From Metabacillus dongyingensis (lineage in GTDB: Bacteria; Bacillota; Bacilli; Bacillales; Bacillaceae), in assembly GCF_019933155.2 (NCBI RefSeq), contig NZ_CP082944.1, positions 622,001 to 686,000 of the forward strand: a DNA stretch of 64,000 bases. Direction: 5' to 3'. The notes below the pieces were generated by a model. That model had not been told where the DNA came from, ran no database searches, and saw only the letters and a list, made by a program, of their open reading frames with translations. The stretch's first letter is position 1. Every line of letters starts with the position of its first letter. Positions 55,396 through 64,000 of this stretch are shown one piece after another. The position numbers and the translations under genes are program-made.

Positions 55396-55416
55396 CTTAT
55401 TTGCAATCAATTCAGA

Positions 55417-56499
55417 TCAGCTGGTTTCTTCGATTTCATTAATTTGAAGTTCATTTTCATCTTTATGATAATTATGGAAGCTGTTTATAAGAGTATCTAA
55501 ATGCTCAAGCTGCTCGCTATAGTCAATGATGACAGCGATAAGAGGGAGCAGATGATAGAAGCATTCCTGATCAATGCAGTTTCCTTTAAATTTCATAAAA
55601 GTATCGACAAGTTCCTGCTTGTTAAACTGGCCTTCCTTAATAAGGTCAGTTGTGGACTGCGGTTTAATTTTGCCAATAAATTTCAGGAGGCTTCTTTCAT
55701 GAAAATCGATCAAATAGTCCAGCTCATTGACAAGAATTTCTTTAAAATCTTCTGGAAGGTGATGCAATTCATTTTCCAGCCTGTGAAGCTTTTTCAGGGT
55801 ATCCAAGGAACGATTCGATGTAACAAGCATTTGCCTGAACAGGACGAGCTTGCGCGATTTTGCATAGATATTTCTTTTGAAATAAGCCCGTTCTTCCTTA
55901 TACAGCAGATAAAGCTGATCAAGCTTAATCATTTTATCTTTTATTTTCTCAATGTCTGTTTTCAGTTCGCTGTAATCGGAAACCTGCCTCATGTTAATGC
56001 GGATCCATTTAATTATTTCCTCTGTATTGTCGACAATCCTGTAATATAGCTTTGTCTCGTATTTAGGCGGGATAAAAATTAAGTTGACTATGAAGGCCGA
56101 TAAAACTCCGAGCAGGACCGTTCCAAACCGGATGAGGGAAAATTCAATGAAATCTTCCCCGGGACTTTCTAAGATCGCAATAACTGTAACGATGGATACA
56201 GGAATCGTATTTTCAATTTTTATTTTTAAATTAATCGCTATGACAATAATCACAGTTAAACCAATAACAAACGGATGGGGACCAAAGATCAGCCCGAACA
56301 GTATGGCAAAGGCTGCTCCGATGATATTTGCCTGTACTTGCTCTATGACAGATAGATAAGAGCGATATATGGTTGGCTGGATTGCAAAAATGGCTGCAAT
56401 ACCTGCAAACGCGGGAGACGGTATATTTAATAACGTGGCCAAGTATAGAGCCAGCGTAATGGCTATCCCCGTTTTTATAATGCGGGCACCAAGTTTCAT
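55417..56499 (-). CDS. ygaE: Aromatic acid exporter/FUSC-type membrane protein (YgaE-like)
   Basis: 360-aa protein. About four to six helices in 1-145 (KLGARIIKTGIAITLALYLATLLNI, FAGIAAIFAIQPTIYRSYLS) followed by a long charged helical cytoplasmic domain (about 155-360), the layout of the DUF939/ArAE family. Substrate unknown. ATG 56499 matches where the family normally begins, but its ribosome site is poor. A 6-codon frame (MSIHTL) that starts just after AAGAAGGGA ends in TGA overlapping this ATG, so initiation could be coupled. Confidence 0.75.
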   Translation of the reverse strand: MKLGARIIKTGIAITLALYLATLLNIPSPAFAGIAAIFAIQPTIYRSYLSVIEQVQANIIGAAFAILFGLIFGPHPFVIGLTVIIVIAINLKIKIENTIPVSIVTVIAILESPGEDFIEFSLIRFGTVLLGVLSAFIVNLIFIPPKYETKLYYRIVDNTEEIIKWIRINMRQVSDYSELKTDIEKIKDKMIKLDQLYLLYKEERAYFKRNIYAKSRKLVLFRQMLVTSNRSLDTLKKLHRLENELHHLPEDFKEILVNELDYLIDFHERSLLKFIGKIKPQSTTDLIKEGQFNKQELVDTFMKFKGNCIDQECFYHLLPLIAVIIDYSEQLEHLDTLINSFHNYHKDENELQINEIEETS

Positions 56500-56655
56500 A
56501 AGGTGTGTATGGACATTCCCTTCTTTACTAATTGTTGTTGGGCTGTTTCGCACAAATGAAAAAGAACAATGTTTGCTGAAAAGCCTTCTTGTCAAATAAT
56601 TAATGACTATACAACGTTTAAACAAATTATTCAAGTTACATTTTTCCGTTTTGGC

Positions 56656-56690
56656 AAAAAAAAATAACACCTGACAGGCAGGTGTTATTT
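56656..56690. terminator. Terminator of the glutamate synthase gene
   Basis: AAATAACACCTG / CAGGTGTTATTT, with a T-rich run on the minus strand. Confidence 0.8.
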
Positions 56691-56700
56691 GAAAGTAGTA

Positions 56701-59700
56701 TTATTCAGTTGATACAGATGGATCTGCCTGCTCTTTAACAGGCACCAGCTGAATAAAGTTATTTTTTAAATCCTGTAAAAGCAGTTTTAGTTCTTCAGCT
56801 TCATCATGTTGACCATGACGCCCGAGAGCCTCGATATATGTTGTTAGCAATTCTGATACATCACTCTCGCCTTTTGAATTTAGAGGTGAAATGTCAATTT
56901 TAGCGCCTTTTGCAATTCGGCGTTCTAAAGCCTGCTTTGTTAATCCAAGCTCAGGCTGATGTCTGACATACACAACCCCGCCAGTCATCCCTGCACAAAT
57001 CCATGGGCCTGGATCTCCCATGACAAGTCCTCTGCCGTTTGTCATGTATTCGAACGCAAATCCTTTAATATTGGCGTTTACTCCAATATTACCCTTCTCA
57101 TTTGCAGGAATTGGCTTATCAATCTTACCGCCAATAATCATGTCTGCTCCTGAGAGGCGAATTCCAGCGCGTGCATCCGCATTGCCTTGTACAAGCAGCA
57201 GGCCGCTTTGCGCGCCATAGCCAAATCCTTTACCAACAGAACCGTTGTAGTACTTACCGTCAGTTCCTTTAGATTTGAATACTTGGATGCTGCCTCCAAA
57301 TGACGTTTTCCCTGTGCCATCCTGCGCTCCGCCTTCAACTCGGATATTAATGCCGCTTGAATTGTAGGCGCCAAGACCGTTTCCTGGAATAGAGCCTTCT
57401 TTATAATAAAGCTCAACGTCATCCAGTTTTTTGTACGAGCCATCGAGACGGCCGCGCACTCTGTGACAGGAAACCCGGCTGCCGAGGATGCGCTGTTCAG
57501 ATGTAACGCTTGAGAATTCTCTTGAATCATGAAGTTCATTGTCATCGTAATCTAAATACTCAGCTCCGGCTGCAACAGCGAGACGTTTGCTTTCTAAGCT
57601 TGCTGCAACTTCTTTATGAGAAAGATTTTGAATATCCAATGTTTCAAGCAAGAGTGACAGATCCATTTCTTCTTTGCCGCGCGTTTGCTCAAGCAAGTCA
57701 GATCTTCCGACAAGCTCCTGAAGATTTGTAAATCCAAGTGATGCTGTCAGTGCCTGAAGCTCTGAACCGAATGCGCTGAACAAATTAACAAGGCCCTGTA
57801 CAGCGGGATCGTATTTTCTTGGAACAAAGCGTCTTAAGCCATGCTCTTTTGCCTGAGCTTCTGATTCAATTTGAGTGGCAATCCCCACGTGGCATGTATC
57901 TAAATGACAGCCGCGGCATGTTGTACAGCCGATTGCAATCATCGATAATGTTCCAAACCCGACGCGGTTTGCTCCAAGCAGAACGACTTTCATAACGTCG
58001 AGTGCACTTTTAATTCCGCCGTCTGCCCAAAGCTCTACTTTTTCACGCAATCCAGCTTCGAGCAATGCGTTATGTGCCGCTTTAACACCGATTTCAACAG
58101 GCAGCCCAACATGCTGAAGTGCATGGATGCGGGCTGCACCAGTACCTCCGTCAAATCCGCTCAGCGTGATGATGTCAGCTCCGGCTTTTGCAATTCCTAC
58201 AGCTATCGTTCCGATGTTAGGAACAACAGGAACTTTAACGGAAACCTTTGCCTGGTCATTAGCTGTTTTCAGTTCAGAAATCATTTGCGCCAAATCCTCA
58301 ATCGAGTAGATATCGTGGTTATTTGACGGCGAGATGAGATCTGATCCAATCGTGGCATTCCTGGATTCTGCAATTTTCGCTGTTACTTTTGAACCCGGCA
58401 AGTGACCGCCTTCACCAGGCTTCGCTCCCTGGCCGATTTTAATTTCCAGGAGGTTAGAAGAGTTCAGAAGCTCTGCATTTACACCAAATCTTCCTGATGC
58501 GATTTGCTGTCCGCGTGTGCGCGGATATTTACCGAGCATATCTTTAATTTCTCCGCCTTCACCGTTCAGACTAACCATATTTAATTGTTCAGCAGCTTCT
58601 GCATAAGCACGGAATGCTACTTCATTTTGTGAACCGAAGGACATGGAGGCGATCACGAATGGAAGACTGTGCTCTCCGACTCCGATATTTACTTTTTCTT
58701 TTGGCACAGCAGTTTTAGTTGTTTTTAAGTCAGTTAAATGTCGAATGGTAATCGGATTGCTTTCTTCCTGCTCTGTCAGTTTTTCGCGATAACCGTCATA
58801 GCTGCCCGATTTTGCAACATCGCCAATCGCTTTCCAGATTCTCGGGAAAATATGGAATGTCTTGCTTGGACGGGCTTTTTCATTTTCAAAGTCCTGGCTT
58901 CGTTCAAGTGCATCGGCTTTGAGGCTTTCAAAATTATATTTAAGAGAACGAGAGCCTAAGAAGTTTACAATGTTAAGCTCTTTTTCGATTTCTTCATTTA
59001 ATCCGATAGCCGAGAAGAGACGTCCATATCCTCTAAGCTCATGAATGCCGATTGTAGAAATGACCTTCTCAAGTCCTTTGTTTAATGATTCATACAAGTT
59101 AACAGCAGGTTTTGCAGATTCTTCCTCAGCAACAGTAGCAAAAAGGATATATGGATTGATTAAATTTGCTCCAAGACCGTATGCAATCATAATGTCATGC
59201 AGGGATCTGATGGCTCCTGTGCGAAGAACGATCGAGCAGTTTCTGCGCAGGCTTGCTTGAACCAATGCCTGATCAATAACGGCAGTAATCAAGTGCGGAT
59301 CAATCCACAGCTTTCCGTTTTGATGGGCTTCCTGATCGTCAAGCACAAGTAATACAGCGCCTTCGTTTACAGCTTGAATAGCTTCAAGCTTCAGACGGTC
59401 AAGAGCGTCTTTCAGGCTCTCACTTTCAGAGTAAACAGCAGATAGGACATACAGCTGTTTTTCCTTAGAGAATGTCTCGATAACTTCTTCATATGGAAGC
59501 TGTTCAATATGCTCAGTTGCCATGATTCCAAGCTTGCCTTCAAGCAATAATGGTGAAGGAAGCTCAATCATAGCTGTTCTTTCCTGCTGCTCAGTCAGTG
59601 AAGGGCGTTTCCCGATCACAGAGCGGATGGAGAAATGCTCTGACTCGCGATCACGGTCAATCGCCGGATTGGTAACAACAGCAACACTTTCTTTAATAAA

Positions 59701-61173
59701 GTCAGCAATGTTTTTCCGGTCTGGATGGATGGCTGCAAGAGGACCATCATGTCCGAGCGAGCGAATCGGCTCTGCTCCTTTTTCAGCCATTTGCTCAAGC
59801 AGCTGAATGTGCTCGCGATCCCAGCCGAATGCAGCGTAATGTCCATTGTGAACTTTGAAAATAGGGGACGCTGAACATTTGCCTTTGCTGACTGGATGCG
59901 CTAATCTTCTGCGGTACCCGTCAATATCCGTTCTGCCTGAAAATCTTTTATAGACTTCCTCCTGAAGAGAAGGATATTCAAACAGTTCAATATCGTCCTT
60001 GTTCCATTTAAGTCCAAGCTTCTCGCCAGGTCCAAGCGGTTTAGGCTCGCCTGCATAAAGAGAAGTCGGAATGATTCCCGGTTCAGATGCAAATATATAG
60101 GAAGATTTTGATTCTACCTTCCACAATGGTCTGAGTCCCAAAGCATCTACGCTGAAAACTGCTTCATCTGCGAATCTCGAGATAATGCCTGCAGGACCTT
60201 GTGCGAAATGTCCCCAAGCTTCACGAATATATGTGTATAAGTCCTGAAGGTGGTCTGGATATGCTTTAATTTCATTAATAATAGGAGGAAAAAGAACATC
60301 CAGTGCTTCAAACAGGCTATAGCCGTCTCTTGCCACCAATGTTTCAATCGTTCTGTTCAAGTCTTGAGAATCACTTCCGCCGTCTGTTAGCGGAACATTC
60401 ATCATTCTTGCTTCGTCACGAAGCTTTGCAATTGTATTGATTTCACCGTTATGACCTAACAGGCTAAATGGCTGCACACGAAAAAAAGTAGATAATGTAT
60501 TAGTAGAATACCTGTTATGTCCAAGAGTCATCGTTGATGCTGCAAGCGGATCTGCAAGATCATGATAAAACTTCGGAAGTACATCTCCCGCACCCATAAC
60601 CTTATAAACAGCAGCATGCTGACTGAGCGATGCGACATGAACATTGAGATTTTTCTCAATCTGAATCGTCAGCTCAAAAAGATCCTTATTAAGAGAATCA
60701 TGCTTGCCGGCTGGAATCATGGCAAATTGCCAAAAGAGAGGTTCTTCTTGCAGGGCGATGGGTCCTAATGCAGATGATGTTGTGACTTTATCTGTTTCGA
60801 AAACAAGTTCGAAATTCTTTTCGGATAGAAGGTTTTTGATTTCTTTTTTCAATTTATCAGGGCTTTCGTTTTTAGACAAAAAGAGGTGTCCGACGATAAA
60901 ATCGCCACGCTCAGCCAGTTGCTGATCAAGCTTTGCGTCTGCAAGCTTCTGCTTCCACAGGGCTCTTGGAATATCAATATGAATGCCGACACCGTCTCCT
61001 TCGCCGTTTATAAACCCGGCGCGGTGATTCATCGTAATCAATGCATCTATACATAAATCAATGTTTTCTTTAGTCGGCACGTTCCGTTTTTCGATGACTG
61101 ATACAATGCCGCAAGCGTCATGCTCTGCGTTGTAATATTCCTTAAACTTACTTGGGCTCCAATTTTCTTTCAT
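56701..61173 (-). CDS. Glutamate synthase large-subunit-like protein, stand-alone
   Basis: 1490-aa GOGAT alpha-type protein: class II glutamine amidotransferase domain (about 20-420) with putative N-terminal nucleophile Cys21 in EHDACGIVS, central region, FMN/TIM-barrel domain (about 840-1200) with GGTGAARIHALQHVG and the [3Fe-4S] motif Cys-x5-Cys-x4-Cys in GCTTCRGCHLDTCHVG, and the C-terminal GXGXG helix (GLGAYNSSGINI, GGSIQVFKSKGTDGK). It would convert glutamine plus 2-oxoglutarate to two glutamates. No beta subunit (gltB) is adjacent, and the sequence differs from typical Bacillus GltA, so electron donor and role are open. Start: ATG 61173 is used; GTG 61218 touches the GGGAG ribosome site. 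Confidence 0.85.
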   Translation of the reverse strand: MKENWSPSKFKEYYNAEHDACGIVSVIEKRNVPTKENIDLCIDALITMNHRAGFINGEGDGVGIHIDIPRALWKQKLADAKLDQQLAERGDFIVGHLFLSKNESPDKLKKEIKNLLSEKNFELVFETDKVTTSSALGPIALQEEPLFWQFAMIPAGKHDSLNKDLFELTIQIEKNLNVHVASLSQHAAVYKVMGAGDVLPKFYHDLADPLAASTMTLGHNRYSTNTLSTFFRVQPFSLLGHNGEINTIAKLRDEARMMNVPLTDGGSDSQDLNRTIETLVARDGYSLFEALDVLFPPIINEIKAYPDHLQDLYTYIREAWGHFAQGPAGIISRFADEAVFSVDALGLRPLWKVESKSSYIFASEPGIIPTSLYAGEPKPLGPGEKLGLKWNKDDIELFEYPSLQEEVYKRFSGRTDIDGYRRRLAHPVSKGKCSASPIFKVHNGHYAAFGWDREHIQLLEQMAEKGAEPIRSLGHDGPLAAIHPDRKNIADFIKESVAVVTNPAIDRDRESEHFSIRSVIGKRPSLTEQQERTAMIELPSPLLLEGKLGIMATEHIEQLPYEEVIETFSKEKQLYVLSAVYSESESLKDALDRLKLEAIQAVNEGAVLLVLDDQEAHQNGKLWIDPHLITAVIDQALVQASLRRNCSIVLRTGAIRSLHDIMIAYGLGANLINPYILFATVAEEESAKPAVNLYESLNKGLEKVISTIGIHELRGYGRLFSAIGLNEEIEKELNIVNFLGSRSLKYNFESLKADALERSQDFENEKARPSKTFHIFPRIWKAIGDVAKSGSYDGYREKLTEQEESNPITIRHLTDLKTTKTAVPKEKVNIGVGEHSLPFVIASMSFGSQNEVAFRAYAEAAEQLNMVSLNGEGGEIKDMLGKYPRTRGQQIASGRFGVNAELLNSSNLLEIKIGQGAKPGEGGHLPGSKVTAKIAESRNATIGSDLISPSNNHDIYSIEDLAQMISELKTANDQAKVSVKVPVVPNIGTIAVGIAKAGADIITLSGFDGGTGAARIHALQHVGLPVEIGVKAAHNALLEAGLREKVELWADGGIKSALDVMKVVLLGANRVGFGTLSMIAIGCTTCRGCHLDTCHVGIATQIESEAQAKEHGLRRFVPRKYDPAVQGLVNLFSAFGSELQALTASLGFTNLQELVGRSDLLEQTRGKEEMDLSLLLETLDIQNLSHKEVAASLESKRLAVAAGAEYLDYDDNELHDSREFSSVTSEQRILGSRVSCHRVRGRLDGSYKKLDDVELYYKEGSIPGNGLGAYNSSGINIRVEGGAQDGTGKTSFGGSIQVFKSKGTDGKYYNGSVGKGFGYGAQSGLLLVQGNADARAGIRLSGADMIIGGKIDKPIPANEKGNIGVNANIKGFAFEYMTNGRGLVMGDPGPWICAGMTGGVVYVRHQPELGLTKQALERRIAKGAKIDISPLNSKGESDVSELLTTYIEALGRHGQHDEAEELKLLLQDLKNNFIQLVPVKEQADPSVSTE

Positions 61174-61302
61174 AAAAGCGGCTTGAAAGGGGAATTTGTT
61201 CCCGCTTATAGCCTTCACCTCCCGATAAAATATGAATCTATCATTTGAAAATATAGATTTCTTGTGAGATTTAATAACAAAATTTTCAGAAATGTAATAC
61301 TT

Positions 61303-61331
61303 ATCATATCATTTAGATTGAAAAAATTCAA
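61303..61331 (-). promoter_or_regulatory. Sigma-A promoter of the glutamate synthase gene
   Basis: Minus strand TTGAAT (61326-61331), 17 bp, TATGAT (61303-61308), about 75 bp before the ribosome site. Five of six bases match in the -10. Confidence 0.65.
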
Positions 61332-61408
61332 TTATTTATGCATGTTTTTGAGAGGCACATACAAGTTTGAAAAGTTTAAATATTCATGAAAACTTGCGGT
61401 TGCTTATT

Positions 61409-61422
61409 TGTAAACGTTTTCA
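61409..61422. promoter_or_regulatory. cre box (CcpA site)
   Basis: TGTAAACGTTTTCA is a full match to TGWNANCGNTNWCA read on either strand. It lies about 115-120 bp upstream of the expected glutamate synthase transcription start, and 61 bp beyond the gsaB stop. Confidence 0.65.
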
Positions 61423-61435
61423 GCGAGGAATAAAA

Positions 61436-61467
61436 AAATAAAAAAACAGGGACTAAAATCCCTGTTT
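61436..61467 (-). terminator. Terminator of gsaB
   Basis: AACAGGGA / TCCCTGTT with a long T-run on the minus strand, 16 bp after the gsaB stop. Confidence 0.8.
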
Positions 61468-61482
61468 GAATAAATTGTATAT

Positions 61483-62778
61483 TTATACATTATGCAATTT
61501 ATTGAATGAGCGCTCGACTGCAAGCAATGTATCCTTGATATCTTCTTCTGTATGAGCTGTTGTAAGGAACCATGCCTCGTACTTAGAAGGAGCAAGATTA
61601 ACCCCTTCATGAAGCATCAATTTAAAGAACTTGGCGAACATTTCGCCATCCGTTCTTTCCGCCTGTTCATAATTGACAACCTTCTCTGTCGTAAAGTAGA
61701 TGGTCAAAGCACCTTTTAACCGGTTCATCGTAATTGGAATTTGATAGGTTTCTGCATGTTTTTGAATGCCTTCTTCAAGTATTTGTCCAAGTCTATCGAG
61801 ATTTTCATATACCCCTTTTTCCTGAAGCACTTCAAGACAGGCGATCCCTGATAAGATAGAAGCGGGGTTGCCTGCCATTGTTCCGGCTTGATAGGCAGGA
61901 CCAAGAGGTGCAACTTGTTCCATGATTTCTTTTTTTCCGCCGTATGCACCAATTGGCAGACCGCCGCCAATGATTTTCCCAAGGGCAGTCAAGTCGGGTG
62001 TGACACCAAGCATATCCTGTGCACCTCCGTACATAAAGCGGAAAGCTGTGATGACTTCATCATAGATGACAAGTGCTCCGGCATCATGAGTAAGCTCGTT
62101 AATTGCTTCTAAAAAACCTGGGTAAGGTTCGACAATCCCGAAGTTTCCTACGATTGGCTCAACCAGAACAGCTGCAACCTCGTCTCCCCATTTCTCAAGT
62201 GCTTCTTTAAAAGGTTCAATATCATTAAAAGGAACCGTGATCACTTCATTTGCAATGCTTTTTGGAACCCCTGCAGAGTCGGGTGTGCCGAGAGTCGAAG
62301 GTCCGGAGCCCGCCGCAACAAGCACAAGATCTGAGTGGCCATGGTAGCATCCTGCAAATTTAATGATTTTATCCCGGCCTGTATACGCCCTTGCAACCCG
62401 GATTGTTGTCATAACGGCCTCTGTTCCGGAGTTGACAAAACGTACCTTGTCCATTGCCGGCATTGCCTCTTTCAGCATTTTAGCGAACTTCACCTCATGG
62501 GGAGTCGGAGTTCCGTAAAGCACGCCATCTTCTGCTGCTTTTTGAATGGCCTTCGTAATGTGGGGGTGAGCATGTCCGGTAATAATTGGGCCGTATGCTG
62601 CCAGGTAGTCTATGTACTTATTGCCGTCAACATCCCAGAAATAAGCTCCTTTTGCTCTTTCCATCACGACTGGAGATCCGCCGCCTACCGCTTTATAAGA
62701 ACGGGAAGGACTATTAACCCCGCCTACAATATGCTGCAACGCTTCTTCGTGAAGCTCTTCAGATTTAGTGAATTTCAT
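61483..62778 (-). CDS. gsaB: Glutamate-1-semialdehyde 2,1-aminomutase GsaB
   Basis: 431-aa class III PLP enzyme converting glutamate-1-semialdehyde to 5-aminolevulinate (second HemL-type enzyme of Bacillus). [21 protein letters not shown] at the N-terminus, [20 protein letters not shown], the Asp motif [10 protein letters not shown], and the Schiff-base Lys in [22 protein letters not shown] lies 6 nt before ATG 62778; 43 upstream in-frame codons are ignored. Length agrees with GsaB (429 aa). Divergent from modA. Confidence 0.93.
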   Translation of the reverse strand: MKFTKSEELHEEALQHIVGGVNSPSRSYKAVGGGSPVVMERAKGAYFWDVDGNKYIDYLAAYGPIITGHAHPHITKAIQKAAEDGVLYGTPTPHEVKFAKMLKEAMPAMDKVRFVNSGTEAVMTTIRVARAYTGRDKIIKFAGCYHGHSDLVLVAAGSGPSTLGTPDSAGVPKSIANEVITVPFNDIEPFKEALEKWGDEVAAVLVEPIVGNFGIVEPYPGFLEAINELTHDAGALVIYDEVITAFRFMYGGAQDMLGVTPDLTALGKIIGGGLPIGAYGGKKEIMEQVAPLGPAYQAGTMAGNPASILSGIACLEVLQEKGVYENLDRLGQILEEGIQKHAETYQIPITMNRLKGALTIYFTTEKVVNYEQAERTDGEMFAKFFKLMLHEGVNLAPSKYEAWFLTTAHTEEDIKDTLLAVERSFNKLHNV

Positions 62779-62907
62779 GTCTTCCTCCTGAAAAAAATTT
62801 CTAAAGTCTATTCTAGCATGTTTAAAAAGGATGAAAAACTTTTGCGCATCTTTTAGTATAATAGAAAGAAAAAGATGATTCAGTAAGTAAAGGGTGGACG
62901 CGGACAA

Positions 62908-63696
62908 GTGCTGAAAAAATACCTGACTTTTCTTATTAGTATAGTTTTCTTAACATCATGCGCCTCTCAGCAGAGCGGACCTGAAAAGAAAACCGTTTTG
63001 CTTGTTTCGGCTGCAGTAAGTTTAAAAGATTCATTGAATGAGATAAAAGAACAATTTGAGGAAGAGAATCCTTCTATTGAAGTTCGCTATAATTTCAGTT
63101 CGACCGGCGCTCTAAAGCGTCAAATAGAACAAGGGGCTCCGGTAGATGTCTTTTTTTCTGCTTCAAAAGATCTTTTTGAACAGCTGGGTAAAAAGGGTTT
63201 ACTAAATGAATCCCTTCAAATGGATTGTTTGGGAAACAGCTTAGTGCTTATTACAAGTAAAGAGAATGAAACATTAAAAATGCAGGATCTCGCATCAGGT
63301 GATATTGGCAAGATAGCAATAGGCACACCGGAAACGGTTCCTGCCGGCAAGTATGCGAAAGAAGCTCTTGTGCATGATGATTTGTGGGAAAGAAATAAAG
63401 ATCGAATAGTATATGCCAAAGATGTGCGACAGGTCCTGTCCTATGTTGAAACAGGCAATGTTCATGCGGGAATTGTATACAAAACAGATGCCGCGACTTC
63501 AGAAAAAGTGAATCAGACCCCGATAGAACCGGCCTCTTATGAGAGTATTATCTATCCGGCCGGTGTGCTGGAGGAAACTGAACACGAAAGAGAAGCCGAA
63601 GTTTTTTTTCGTTTTCTGCAGAAAGAACAATCGATAAAAGTATTTGAGCAGCAGGGATTTAAGGTGCTTCATAAAGGTGATCGCGATGTGGAGTGA
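62908..63696 (+). CDS. modA: Molybdate-binding lipoprotein ModA
   Basis: 262-aa periplasmic-type binding protein. Lipoprotein signal [18 protein letters not shown] (lipobox LTSC, Cys18). Family motifs: [16 protein letters not shown] (molybdate-contact Ser), [26 protein letters not shown], and [21 protein letters not shown] start with a rather distant GGGTGGA. A -10-like TATAAT is at 62857-62862. It overlaps modB by 11 bp. The product would feed Mo to the nitrate reductase cofactor. Confidence 0.9.
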   Translation: MLKKYLTFLISIVFLTSCASQQSGPEKKTVLLVSAAVSLKDSLNEIKEQFEEENPSIEVRYNFSSTGALKRQIEQGAPVDVFFSASKDLFEQLGKKGLLNESLQMDCLGNSLVLITSKENETLKMQDLASGDIGKIAIGTPETVPAGKYAKEALVHDDLWERNKDRIVYAKDVRQVLSYVETGNVHAGIVYKTDAATSEKVNQTPIEPASYESIIYPAGVLEETEHEREAEVFFRFLQKEQSIKVFEQQGFKVLHKGDRDVE

Positions 63697-64000
63697 ATTC
63701 AGTCAGCCTATTGCGCTGTCGCTTCAGGTTGCAGTGGTATCTAGTGTAATAGTCGTATTAAGCGGAACTTTTATTGGCAGGATCATGGCAAGAACCTCGT
63801 TTAAAGGGAAGACAGTGATTGAGACATTCCTCATGCTGCCGCTTGTTCTCCCGCCTACGGTTGTTGGATTTCTCCTGATTGTCATTTTCGGAATGAATAG
63901 CCCGGCTGGTCAACTTATTGAACGCATTGCAGGATTTCCAGTTATTTTCACCTGGTGGGCAGCCGTTATTGCGGCATGCGTAGTTTCTTTTCCGCTTATG
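63686..64000 (+). CDS. modB: Molybdate ABC transporter permease ModB (5' part)
   Basis: First 105 codons, open at the right edge. FSQPIALSLQVAVVSSVIVVLSGTFIG is helix 1; MLPLVLPPTVVGFLLIVIFG is the second segment and characteristic of ModB. AAAGGTGA lies 5 nt before the ATG. It overlaps the end of modA, so the two are translated together. Confidence 0.92.
   Translation, partial: MWSEFSQPIALSLQVAVVSSVIVVLSGTFIGRIMARTSFKGKTVIETFLMLPLVLPPTVVGFLLIVIFGMNSPAGQLIERIAGFPVIFTWWAAVIAACVVSFPLM

Overview
The window is chromosomal DNA of a low-GC, spore-forming Bacillaceae (Bacillus sensu lato). Evidence: AGGAGG-type ribosome sites, TTG/GTG starts, spore genes (sspE, sspK, pdaA) with sigma-G-like promoters, TnrA boxes, a cre box, and gene order that follows two blocks of the B. 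subtilis chromosome: yfkN-yfkM-yfkK-yfkJIH-yfkF-yfkE-yfkD-yfkAB-yfjT-pdaA-yfjP-yfjO (about 1-17 kb) and yfhD/E-yfhF-recX-yfhH-sspK-yfhJ-yfhP-mutY-yfhS-fabL-sspE-ygaB-ygaC-ygaD-ygaE-gsaB (about 34.5-63 kb). I cannot name the species. Gene symbols rest on remembered family resemblance, not on a search.

Layout. 0-17 kb: yfk/yfj housekeeping and stress genes (class I fumarase, Ca2+/H+ antiporter, spore-cortex deacetylase, DNA glycosylase, rRNA methyltransferase), plus a decayed osmC-like gene split by a 1-kb array of 52-bp repeats. 17-22.5 kb: a three-gene HscC-type Hsp70 / J-like TPR membrane protein / DUF1266 operon and the helicase yfmL. 22.6-34.2 kb: an assimilatory nitrate/nitrite block (nasB, nasC, nasD, nasE, nasF, a DMT exporter, and nitrate transporter nasA on the other strand) with three TnrA boxes. 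34.2-34.5 kb: a cluster of DnaA boxes without a gene. 34.5-49 kb: the yfh/yga block, containing a second 52-bp repeat array (22 units) between yfhJ and yfhP. 49.5-55 kb: a five-gene peptide-type ABC importer. 55-64 kb: ygaE-like protein, an unusual stand-alone glutamate synthase large subunit, gsaB, and the start of a molybdate importer (modA, modB), which would supply Mo for NasC.

How the parts work together: NasA imports nitrate, NasB/NasC reduce it to nitrite, NasD/NasE reduce that to ammonium using the siroheme for which NasF makes the precursor, ModAB brings in molybdate, and a glutamate synthase acts on the ammonium assimilated through glutamine.

The least explained material is extragenic: two 52-bp tandem arrays that look like divergent members of one repeat family, 21-bp repeats, a dispersed hairpin element with GCGCTT ends, the DnaA-box cluster, and a structured leader upstream of a GNAT gene.
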